NCBI RefSeq assembly: GCF_020176795.1
Contig: NZ_JAIUKE010000019.1
Location: 1-35,851, forward strand
Length of the DNA stretch: 35,851 bases
Source: Streptomyces sp. 8L
Lineage (GTDB): Bacteria > Actinomycetota > Actinomycetes > Streptomycetales > Streptomycetaceae
Direction: 5' to 3'
In this document: positions 1 through 12,000 of the stretch, in pieces
Position numbering within the stretch: the first letter of the stretch is position 1
Layout: the number at the start of each line of letters is the position of its first letter
Made by a program: the position numbers and the translations under genes
The notes under the pieces: model-generated
The model's database searches: none
What the model saw: the letters and a program-made list of their open reading frames with translations, nothing else
What the model was told of the DNA's origin: nothing

Positions 1-84
1 CACCCCCTCTCTGACCCAGCCCGCCAGCAGCCCGCTGGCCCCGATGCACACAACCGCCCTTTCGACGTTGGGAGCAGGCGTTGA
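1..84 (+). CDS. C-terminal end of an upstream gene (partial, cut by window edge)
   Basis: The frame beginning at base 1 is open to a TGA at 82-84. Its third codon positions are mostly G or C, as expected for coding DNA here. It encodes about 27 residues rich in P, R and D that I cannot assign to a family. Its stop overlaps the TTG start of the giant gene as TTGA, the usual sign of translational coupling. This supports both the reality of this fragment and the choice of TTG 81 as the next start. The rest of the gene lies outside the window. Confidence 0.5.
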   Translation, partial: HPLSDPARQQPAGPDAHNRPFDVGSRR

Positions 85-3000
85 CTACACCCCAGCAGCC
101 CGCCGACGACAACTCGATCAACGACAGCGGCTTCCTGCCCGGCCTGGACTTCAGTGACCAGGATCCTCCGGAGGCGGGAGAGGCTGCAGGAAGCCCAGAC
201 AGCCCGGCGGTGAGAGACGATGAGGCGGGGCACCGGGCCCCAGCCACCAGGCCCAGCGGTGCCAAGGGGACAAGGGGGTTCGAGGATGAACCGGTACGGC
301 GAACAGGCGATGACGCACTGGAAGGAGCACAAGCCCCAGGCGTTCGGGGAACTGGAGAACCCGGAGGAGTTCTTCACGGAACTCGGGGAGGCGATCTCGA
401 CGGAGATCGAGACCCGAGCCCGGGACCTGGCGAGCCAGGAGCCGGACGGGGAGGGATACCTCCAGCGCCTGCAGCGGCTGAACACTTCCCGGTTGACAGC
501 GGAGGGCGAAGTGCTCAGGGCGAGGGTCCTTCTGGACGTGGAGCCGGAACAGGAGTAGTACGGCCGGGGCCGCGCACGGAGAGGGAGCGGGTTGCCTCGA
601 ACATCGCGGCCGTACACGTGGTACTACAGCTGCGGGCGGAGAACCGGCCGGCCACCGATGCCGAGCGGCAGGTGCTCCAGCAGTGGACGGGCTGGGGCGC
701 CACCCCGTACTTGTTCGACGAGCGCAAGAGGTTCGCGGCCACGTTCGCGGCCGAGCGCGCCCATCTGCGGGACATCCTGTCGGACGACGAGTATGCCAAG
801 GCCCGCACTTCGACCCTGAACGCCCACTACACCGATCCCGCCTACGCCCGCGTTGTGTGGCACGCCCTGCAACGGTTCGGGGTGCCGGCCGGAGCACAAC
901 TGCGAGTGCTGGAGCCGGGCGTGGGTGCAGGACGCTTTCTCGCCGATGCCCCCGCCGACGCCGAGATCGTCGGTATCGAGGTCGACCCCATCACCGCCGC
1001 CATCGCCCGCGCCCTCTACCCGGACGCGCAGATCCACACTGAGTCCTTCGCCGACACCCGGCCACCCGAGGAGGACTTCGATGTCGTCGTGGGCAATGTC
1101 CCCTTCGGCAAGTACAAGGTCACAGACCGGAGATACAACCCGGGGCGGCGCCATGCGATCCACAACCACTTCATCCTCAAGAGCCTGGAGTTCACCCGGC
1201 CCGGCGGCATCGTCATTCTGATCACCAGCCGGTACACCCTCGACGGCACCGACCAGACCCACAAGGAGGCCCGAGAGCGTATGGCCGCTCTCGGTGACCT
1301 CCTCGGCGCGGTCCGCCTGCCCAGCGGCGCCCACCAGGAGGCCGCCGGCACGCCGGTCGTGACCGACATGCTGATTTTCCGGCGTCGCGCCGAATCAGAG
1401 CCCGCCGCAGACGCCGACTGGCTGGATATCGAGGCGACGATCCTGCCCGGGTCTCGGCCTGGCGTGACGCCGCAGCCCATCGAGATCAACAGGTACTTCT
1501 TGCAGCACCCGGAGATGGTGCTCGGCGCGCTCCGGGCCGACATCGTTCGGCACGGCTCCGATCTCGTCGTACAACCAGACCCGCCGGTAGGCACCGCCCT
1601 CGCCGCAGCCCTGGATCAGGTGGCGCAGCGCGCCCAGGAGACGGGCCGTACCTACACCGAGCGCATGGTCTTCCACGGAACACTGGAGAAGTACGACGGC
1701 CTGCTGGAAATCGGCCCCGAGAACACATTCACCGAGATCCGCAACGGCCGGCCCGTCCCGCACGTCCCCGCCAAGACTCAGGTCCGGGAACTGCGCGAGC
1801 TGATCGGCCTGCGCGACATCGCAGTGGCCCTGTTGGACGAGGAGTCCGAGCATCACCTCGTCACCCCGCGCATGACGCAGCTGCGGGCCGAGCTCAACCG
1901 CCGCTACGACGCGTACGTGGCACGATTCGGCTCGATCAACCGCTTCAAGGTCCCGCCGTCCGGCGAAGCAGCGCTGGACGACAACGCGGCCGAGCGCCGG
2001 ACTTACCCGCGCATGGGCGGGTTCCGCAACGACCCCTTCGCTCCGTACGTCTTCGCACTGGAGAAGTTCGACGAGGACCACCAGAGCGCGGCGAAGGCCG
2101 ACGTGTTCGCCAAGCGGGTTGTTGCCCCGCCCGAGCCGCTGACTCGCGCGGACAGTCCTGAAGACGCGGCGCTGATCTGCTGGGACCAACACAACGAGAT
2201 CCGCCTCGACGTCGTGGCAGACCTGCTCGGCCTGGACAACGAAGGCGCAGCACGTGAGGCGCTGGGCACCCTCGTCTACGACGATCCGGCCGGCGGTCTG
2301 GTGCGCCGCATGGAGTACCTGTCGGGCAACGTCCGCCGAAAGCTGGCCGCGGCCGAGAAGGCCGCGTCCAAAGATCCCGCGTTCGCTGTCAACGTCGAGG
2401 CCTTGCGTGAGGTCATCCCCCGCGACCTGCAGCCCGCCGAGATCCAGAGTCGGCTCGGCGCCGCCTGGGTCAGCGCCAAGTACGTGCAGCAGTTCCTGCG
2501 CGAAATCCTTGAAGACGACGACATCAAGGTCAGCAACCTCGGCGCCCGCTGGAGTGTGAAGGGCGGAGACACCGGAAGCCTCCTGGCCCGCACCGTCTGG
2601 GGCACCCAGGCCCGCTCCACCCAGGCTCTTGCCAGCAACCTCCTCAACAACCAGGAAATCCTGGTCACTCGGAAAGTTCCGCCCGACGGAAAGGCAGTGA
2701 CGGACCGTCAGGCGACGGCGTTCGCCCTGGCGAAGTCCAGGCAGCTGGACGACCGCTTCCGGATGTGGCTGTGGGAAGACCCCGAACGGGCCGAAACCCT
2801 GCTGCGGTACTACAACGACCGCTACAACGCCATCGTCCCCCCGACCTACAACGGGGTGCAGATCACGGCTCCAGGACTGTCCAGGGCCTACACTCTGCAC
2901 CCTCACCAGAAGGCTGCGGTTGCCCGGATCCGGTCCTCCAAGCACGGCGTTGGGCTCTATCACGGCACGGGTGCGGGCAAGACCCTCGAAATGGTGGTCG

Positions 3001-6000
3001 GCGGGATGGAGCTGACCCGTCTCGGCCTGGCCAAGAAGCCGGTCTACGCCGTGCCCAAGGGCGTCTTGGGCCAGTTCCAGCGTGAGTTCCTCCAGGCCTA
3101 TCCCAGGGCGCGGATTCTGGTGGCCGACTCCTCGGACCTCACCGGTGAACGCCGGCACAAGTACGTCGCCCGCTGGTCAACCGGCAACTGGGACGCGGTC
3201 ATCATCAGCCACACCGCGTTCAAGAAGATCCCGATGTCCAAACCGGCCCGCCTGGACTACATCAGGCGGGAGGTCAAGCGCCTGGAGGCGCACCTGGGCA
3301 ACGCTGATGACGGCGACAGGTACACCGTCAAGGACATCGAGAACCAGATCGCCACGCTGAAAGGGCGGATCGAGGAGGAACTCAAGACACCAGGGGACTC
3401 GGGCGTCGAGTTCGAGCGCACCGGCAGCACGTACATCTTCTACGACGAAGCCCACACCCTAAAAAACCTCCGGGTGATCTCGTCCATCGGCGATCTCGCC
3501 CTCGACGGCAACCAGATCACCGCAGACATGGACCTGAAGCTGTCCTACCTGCGCAAGAACTACGGCGGCCGGGTGACGACACAGGCGACCGCCACGCCGG
3601 TGGACAACTCCCCGATGGAGATCCTGACCGCCATCAAGTACCTCGGCCCCGATCTGCTGCGCGACGAATGGGGCATCGAGGAGGACGACCAGTTCGTCTC
3701 CACCTACATCCAGCCCGTCAACCGGGTCGAGATGAGCCCGGACGGCAACTCCTTCTCCACCCGTGCCCGCTACGCCCGCTACGTCAACCAGACGGAACTC
3801 AAGCGGGTGTTGTTCACCCTTGCCGACGTCAAACTCAAGCGCGATCTCCAACTCGGCGAACCCGCGATCATCGGCGGGGAAATGCGGATCCTGGAAGCCG
3901 AGGCATCTGCGGAACTGCGCGAGCACATGCAGTCGCTGGGCAAGCGAATGATGGCGATCCGTCTTGGCAGCCCGGCCCTGAAGTACAACCGCAAGGGCAA
4001 ACTGGTCGAAGACAACACCCTGTGGATATCCACGGACGGGCGTCTGGCCTCCCTCGACGTACGGCTCGTCAACAAGAGCACCGACGAAGCCCAGAAAGTC
4101 GACGTCGCCGCCGACGAGCTGTTCCGCCTGTGGCAACTGCACAAGGACGACGTCTACTACGACGACGACGGCAACGAGGAACCCAACCGCGGCAGTCTGC
4201 AACTGGCCTTCTGTGACCTGGGCGTGCCCGGCCCCGACAAGGAGTTCGTATTCTATGAGGCTCTACGCGAGGCGCTGACCGCGCGCGGCATGCCGGGCAG
4301 CCTCATCCGCTTCGACCAGGAAGCGAAGAACCCACAGCAGAAGGCCCGGCTCGACAAAGACGCCCGCGAAGGGCGAGTCGCCGTGCTGGTCGGCAGCCGG
4401 TCCGGCTTGGGCACCGGCCGCAACCTGCAAAACCGTGTAATCCACGTGATGCAGGTCGACCCCACCTGGAAGGCCACACCGATTATCCAGAGCCTGGGGC
4501 GAGGCAAACGCCAGGGCAATCAGAACAAGGAAATCCACCACACCGCGATCATCACCAAGAAGTCGTACGACCCCTTCCTGTGGCAGAAGGTTGCCACCAA
4601 GCAAGCGTTCGCCGAGGCCATTCTCGACATCAACGACACCAGCCGCATCCTGGAAGCCGCCGAAGACGGCGACGACGGACGCATCCCCGCCGGTGTGATG
4701 TTCGCCGTCGCCGCGGACAGGCCGGAGCTGGAACAGCTGGAGCGCGTCGAAGGCATGCTCGCCAAGCTGCGCCTGGACCAGCAGATGTGGCACGACGAGC
4801 AATTCGCCTACGAAGTCACCGGCGAGCAGGGGCAACGTCGCATCCGCGATCTCAAGGCCCGCATGCAGGAGGCCCAGGCGGCTATGGAGCGGCACACTGC
4901 CACCCGTGGCGACGCCTTCACGATGACGGTCGTCGGCCGCGTCTACGACGAGCGCCGTGAGGCCGGCGAGGCGCTCGCCCAGCGACTCGAACGGCTTGTC
5001 CGCTCCTCGGTCAACGCTGGCGGCCGGCCGCAGGACGCCCACGTCGGAGAACTTGGCAGCATCCCGGTCCACGCCCTCGTAGAGCGCAGCATCGATGGTC
5101 TGATTGCGGGGGTGTACTTCCAGGACGTTCCCGTCGACACCATCTGGCTGTCGGCGAACGGCCTGGCCGAACAAGATCGCGTCGGTCTGGTCCGCAAGCT
5201 GGAAAACGCCTTGGACGGCTTGGAGACCGTTCACGCGAAGGCACAGGAGCACGTCGCCCGTATCGAGGCGAACATCGCGCGGGCCAAGGAGCTAGTCGGC
5301 AAGCCCTTCCCGCAGCAAGCCGAACTCGACAAGATCGAGGCGCAGCACCACAAGCTGACCAAGGCCCTCGGCGTGCAGGGAGCCACGGAAGCAACCGAGC
5401 CGGAAGTCCACGACGCAGGGGTCATCGAACCCGGCGCCGACCTTGTCGACGCAGCGGTCCATGACGCCATGGTCATGACGGGCGGCTCCGCCGACGGCTG
5501 GGTGGAGGTCGATCCGACGAGTCTCACGCCTGACGACCTCAGCGATACCACCCGCGGACTCCTGGACGCGCCGGCCGACGGCTCACGCGACCGGACCGGG
5601 CCATATGCCAATCCCGTCGGCTCGGATGCCGGTACGACGGAACGCCCCGCAGCAGAAGCAGACGGAGAAACCGGCGATGCCGAGCCGACCCCGCCGCCCT
5701 ATCCCGATCAGGCTGCCGCTGCTGCGGGGGAAGCGGCTGTCTTGGCGGACTTCGCCGCCTGGCGGAACTTGGACGTCGTCAAGGGGATGATGTCCGGACG
5801 AGGCCAGGAGCTGGCCGAGCAGATGGAGCAGGCCGGGATCGAGCTGACCGAGGCCTTGCGCCACGCGCGTGAGTCTACCGACGGAGCTCCTGCGTCCAGC
5901 GGCGATCCGTGGGTCCTGGAGCTCTTCCATGATCTTGCTGGTGCCGGCGAGGAATTCCTGTCCGACCTGGACTCCCCACACTTCAAGCCCAACGGCGCCG

Positions 6001-9000
6001 GGCGCGCGATGAGGGACCTCACCGAGCAGGTGGCTCACTCCGCACGCGACCACGCCGCATCCATCGCCCCGATGGAAGGCCGACGTCGGCCACCAGAGCC
6101 GGACACAACACCTGCGAACCCTTCGCCTACGCGACCACCAGCGCACGGCGCCACTTCACGCGGTCCGGACCGACCGTTCGATCCGGACCGGTGGTATCAG
6201 CACACCATGCTCGGCGGGACTCTCAGCGACTCTCGCGGCGCATTCCTCAACGACGTCGTAGAGCAACTCCGCCGTGACGGGTCGGACGTCGCGATCGAAG
6301 CGGACGCCCCCGGTGCGGTGATGATCACCGGCCCCAACGGGTCGGTGAATGTCACACCGCTCACCGAGGACTTCCCAGCCAGCGTTGCCCAGGGATACGA
6401 GGCGGCCATCGACCGGCTCCTTCATGACGCCCAGCGTGCTCTTCACGCCAGCGGTCCACTGGCCGGCGACCTGTTCGATTCCTGGTTGAGCGAGCAACTC
6501 ATCCGCCGGGAGGGGCGGTTGAAGTCCGCCCTTACAGGTGATGACGACGAAGCCGCTTTTCGCCAGGCGATGCGCGTGCACTTCTACGAGGTCACGCCAT
6601 GGGCCCACCCCGATACGGCCGACCGTCCCCAGCCAGCCCCCCAGACGCAGCAAGAAACGGCAGCCGACGCCGAACTGGCCGATGCCTCAACGCCCTCCCG
6701 TGCCATCGCACCAGAAGCGACATCTGGCGACGAAGCCTCCATGTTCCCAGCCGAGTCGGCCGAGAATTTGCCCGCCGCAGGAGAGGACCATCAGAACAGC
6801 GCACCTCCGGCAGACACTCGCCGGACCGCGCAGGAGCCCTCCGAGTCCGCAGATGACGCCGAGACGGTCCCGGCGACATCACGCGCGACCGTCCAGCAAC
6901 CCGGACACGTACCGAATACCGCCTATCAGGACCGGTCCGAGTCGTGGGCCGCGGAGCAAGCCGCACTAACTGCCTACCGCCGGTGGGCATCCGACCATGC
7001 CACGCGTCTGGCTACTGGTCAGCTGGCGGACGGTCTGATGACGGCGGCCGAAACCGCGATGGCCTCCAGTCAGATGGGCAGGACCGGCCGCCTGCTCGGC
7101 GTGGAATTGCCAACTGATTGGGCGCACCTGCTGCGTTTGGCCGACCAATGCCGTGCGGTGGTCGAACAGTGGGAGCGGGAAGACGGACGGAGCACGGAAG
7201 GGAACTGGGAGATCTACACGACCCTGCGCGACCACGCGTCCCGGTACCGCAGCACTGTGGAGGACCGCAGCAGCGATACCTACCAACGGTGGGCCCGCTC
7301 CCCCGAACCCCTCACGCTCGACGAAGACGCCACGGAATTCATCCCCGGCATACTCCCCTGGGACCAGTACACCGTCACCGGGCCCCGGGGCATCCACATC
7401 GGCCCGGTCAGCGGCCGTGACCTCGCGGCCGGCCTGACGCAACTAGTGGCCGACGGGATAGACCTGGAAACGAGCGAGGGCGGACTCGTGGTCGCCGGCC
7501 CCGGCGGTGTCCAGTTCTCCGTTCAGCTCACCGCTGTCCAACCGGCCGCTGCCGCACCGTCCGCCACGACGCCCACACCAGCACCGCAACCGGCAAGCAG
7601 CAACGTCCGCTCACCGGAGCCGGATGTGACATCCGACCCGAAGGCCGAGATTCCTCCAGTCACAGCCTCCGCCGCTTCTGCGAATGCGGTGGGCACAAGG
7701 GGCGAGGCTTTCGGCTCGGCACTGCCTCAGGTGGCGAACCTCGCGATCGTCCTCGAAGGCTACGCGAGCCCCACAGAACTGGCTGGTGGACGCCGCTACG
7801 TCACTATGGCCGCCGAACGCCTCCGGCGCGTTCTCACACGACAGGAGAGCGGCCCCCTGAGCCCGGCGCACCAGGATGCCGACGCGGTAGCCGCAGCGGT
7901 TATCGAGAGTGCACCCCGCACGCCCGCCGACACGTTCAGCATCTACGACCGCCTCGCCGAGACCGCCGTACAGCTTACCGACGGCCCCCGCCCCGACGTG
8001 TGCAAGGCTGCCCAGGAAGTCGTCCGGTACACGGAGCGCCATCTGGCCCGCATGCAGGCACGACGAAGCGACCTCGCCGAATTGCTCCTAGACGCGGCCG
8101 ACATAGGCGAGGAGCACACCTCCGTCCTCGAACAGGACGACCCTCTCAGGCTGACAGCCCTGTGGTACCAGGACAGCGCCGAGATCGGGCGTGCTCTGTC
8201 TGACATCTTCGACACCTTCCCGAAGTGGCCCCACGCCTATGACGACCAAGGCGGGCCGTACTCGGACCGGCTGCGTGGAGCCATGCTCATGCTGCGCCGA
8301 CCACACGACACGGTCGCTACCGCTCTGACCGACTGGACGGACGTCACTTCCTATGCCCTCGGCGCCGCACAGGAGGCCGAAGCCGCCGGAGACGGAGTCA
8401 GCCGGTACACACTGCGCGACCTGGCGCGCAAGGCCTTCCAGCACCACCAGCGTCTCGCAGCCCACGAACTGGGCATGGAGGAGATTCCATACGAGGCAGC
8501 CGACGACTTTGTCGGCGGTGCCAACAAGGCAGAATCCGCGTGGAACTGGTGGATGGCGAGCGACACGGGAAAGGCACTGCTCGACAGCACACCCGGAGAG
8601 TCCACCGCTCGCGAAGCCCTCGCCGCTGCCCGGGACACCCGGTATGCCGCCGATTTCGTCACGCTCGCCGCCGAGAACCTGGACGAGGTCAACCGGCGTG
8701 TGACGGCGATGGCGCACGCCGCGTACGACCTGGTGCTGAGCCTGCACGCCAGCGACTTCCTGCATCCCGACGACGACAAGCGGCTGGACGACCTCGTCCG
8801 CTACTCCTACGAACATGCGGTCGCCTGCCGGGCCTCCACCGCACTCCCAGAGACCGTCGCTGCTGTGCAGGAAGGCGTTGCCCAGCGCCGTCAGCGGCTC
8901 GACGCCGAAAACAGCCCAGCCCCCGAGCCGCGACGGGTCCCTGCGTCTACCGGCGTCGTCCTGGAGATCGAGCACCATTACCGGGGCACCGTGGTCCGCG

Positions 9001-12000
9001 GCACCACTGACGAGAACGCTGACGCGCCCGTCCGTGCTGCTCTGGACCATCACAACTTCCGGTGGAGCCGCAACCAGGGATTCTGGTACCTGAAGCGGAA
9101 CATGAGCCGCCCCAAACGGAACCTGCACGTCCGGAACCTCACCAACGAGCTGACCCGCATGGGACGCCGGTTCGACATGGTCGAGGAGCCCGAGCAGGAC
9201 TCGGCCTCCGAGATCGTCATCCCCGTTGGTGAGCCGTACACGTCGAAGGACGATGCCAAGCATGACTTCTGGGAGATACACGGCGCGCTGTGGGGGCTGA
9301 AAGACACCCCGGCGGGCCGACGTCTGATCGGACGGGGGCTCACCGACCAAGGAGTACAGACTCGGCCGGACGGTGAAGCCGTCTGGCTAGCCATGGAGGA
9401 GCTGTGCGACGGGCCAGTGGGACGAGTCAGTGATCCATTCACGCATCCGGCCGGCATCGTGGTCGAGCGCTGCACCAAGCTCGCCCGCACCGTCCTGGTC
9501 CTTGCCCAGAACCTGGAGGAGGAGCGCTATCGGGCCCCCGTGGTGATGGGCCACTTCCGCACGATGAAGCAGTACACCGTGCAGCTCGCCTCGCGTATCA
9601 CCGCGACCGCCCAGCAGGGAGACGACTGGCAGCAGATTTTCGGGACTCCCGCGCTTCCGGCTTCGCAGACCGAGGGCGAACACACTGAACCGGTCGGGCA
9701 GGAGCCCGCTCCCGGCGCGGACAGCCCCCGTCATTCCGACGTGAGCGAGGACGAACCAACCTCAGCGCCGAGCAGCCAGACGGCTGGGCACGAGTCGGTG
9801 AAGGTGCAGCAGCGTCGTATCGAGATCACCGTGGCGGCCAGGAGCGCTGCGGGACACCTGCTGGTCAACGTCGCCATCCCCGCCGAGCGCACCGGCGCCG
9901 CCCAAGAGGTTCCCGACCTCCGCGGCGCCGACGTACAGGGGCTGACACTGCCTGCTCATGCAGCGCTGCCCCTTCTGGCACGACCGGAGAGACTCTCCGA
10001 ATCGCTCGTGTCCGACGAGGAGGTCGACGCTTGGCTCAGCGAGCACCTGCCCGACAGCCCGGTGGCACCGGCCTGGAACGCTCCCGCCGTACACGCGGTG
10101 ATTCAGCGGACGGTCCGCGATCTGCTGCGCGACACGATGTCTCCCGAGCCCGAGGACGTCGCGGAGTGGCTGGTGGACGCGGCGCGCGAGATCCCTGCCC
10201 TGATCCGAGCCGCGCACGCCAACAAACAGGCCGACTTCCGCGCTGACTTCGCGACCGCCGCCGACGAGCTGATCGCGGACGCAAGCTCGGAACGCCTGCT
10301 GTGGACCTACCTCAAGGAAGACGGGCGACAGCAGATCCTTGATCTGGCAGGGCCTCGTGCACACCGGGAGCTGCGTACGCAGACCGTGGCTCCCCAACCG
10401 CAGGAACCCGGCCGGCTCGATCCGGATGAACAGCCGACGGCTTCGTCTACTGCCGACGAGAACGATCGAGCGCGCAAGCGTGCCGAGTTTCAGGCCGAGG
10501 CCGAGGGCTGGAGTGCAGAAATGCACGATGACGCCAAGAAACGCGCTGTACGTGTGGCTCTCGCCGACCCAGATCTTCGGTCGTTGCTTGGGGACGGGCG
10601 ATCACCTCAGGAAGCCCTCCGCGTGTTCACGGATTGGCTCGCTCACGCCGATCTTTCTGCGACCGGCACAGGGGGCGACCATTTCCGGGACTGGTTCGTC
10701 GACTACCAGCAGGGAGTGGAACAGCGTTACGCGGAGGACGCCTTCGAGGAGGTGTATGAGGCTGTGTCCGCGGCGGCAACCGATCTCCCAGCCGGTGAAG
10801 CCGCTGTACGACCAGCCGACGCAGTGACGGCGAGGCGGGGGGAGACCGACCTTTCCCTCACGCAGCAACACCTAGAGGGGCTACCTCACTACGACCGGCG
10901 GAACCATCATGCAGACGCTCACCTGGCCGTCCTCACGACGATCAGAGTAAGCGACGGACACGTCGATGCCCTGCTCCTACTCCAGTCGATCGAGCCGGAG
11001 GAGGACCCTTGGGACGACCCACTAATTCGTGGCGCCCAGATACTGGCGACCAACGGGGTTCTGTCCCCAAGCCTCAACGGCCAATACAGACTCGCTGACT
11101 TGCTCGGCATGGCCAACTCCCAGGTGCTTCCTCTCGCTAGTCCTGTCCCGTGGACAGAAGTAGAGACCCTGGCTGCGCTGCCCCATGAGCAAGCTCTGCA
11201 ACGACTGCCCCTCATCACAGGAGACAAGACTGCCAGCCCGAATCTGCCGGAGGCGTTGGCACCGACCGAGAGCCGTGCCGCTGCGAAAGGCCCACTCCTT
11301 CGGGAACCCCAGCAGCAGGCTCACCAGCCCGGGCAAGGGGCCGCGCCGCTTCAGGAACTGATCGGTGCTTTTGGCGACCACGTCGTCATCGGTCATCTCG
11401 GACCCAGCAGCCCCGCAGATGCAGGGAAATCCGCACCGGATACGGCGCCGGAACCCGCATCGCCGTCCCCGGCCGGCGAGCGACAGGAGGAGAGCGTGAC
11501 GACGACCGAGCCGGAGACGGCGGCCGAAGGACCCTGGACGAGCCGGATCAAAATCGTCAGCGACAGGACCGGTACCTACGTCACGGGTACGACAGGAGCA
11601 CCCGCTGAGGACGGTCTTCGCGAGCTGTTGAAGCGTGATCGGAACTTCAAGTACGAAAAAGGCCGTTGGCGCTACAACGGCATGCGTGGGCACAAGGAGC
11701 AGGTCCTGGGGGAAGTCCGGGCCTTCCTCGCGGCCCGAGACGCTCAGGAAACCGCGGTCGCGGCCGTGGCCAGCGGGAAGTACCCGCCAACACCTCAGCA
11801 GCAAGCCACCATCGACGCGGCCGTCGAGGGCAAGAACGTTGCTGTTCAGGCACTCGCGGGCACAGGAAAGACCGCCACGCTGGTGATGATCGCCGCGCGG
11901 ATGCTGGAGCGGCGTATCGGCTACATCGCCTTCAACCGGTCCATCGCCGACGAAGCGGCCCAGAGGTTCGGTCGCAACGTCACCGCCCGGACCAGCCACT

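Noticed and set aside
1395..3158. 587-codon open frame on the minus strand inside the giant gene
   Set aside because: Typical mirror frame of high-GC coding DNA: V/G/D-rich without domain motifs, while the plus frame encodes clear methylase/helicase sequence.
8088..9350. 420-codon minus-strand frame inside the giant gene
   Set aside because: Shadow frame with low-complexity V/G/R composition; the sense strand holds repeat modules A and B.
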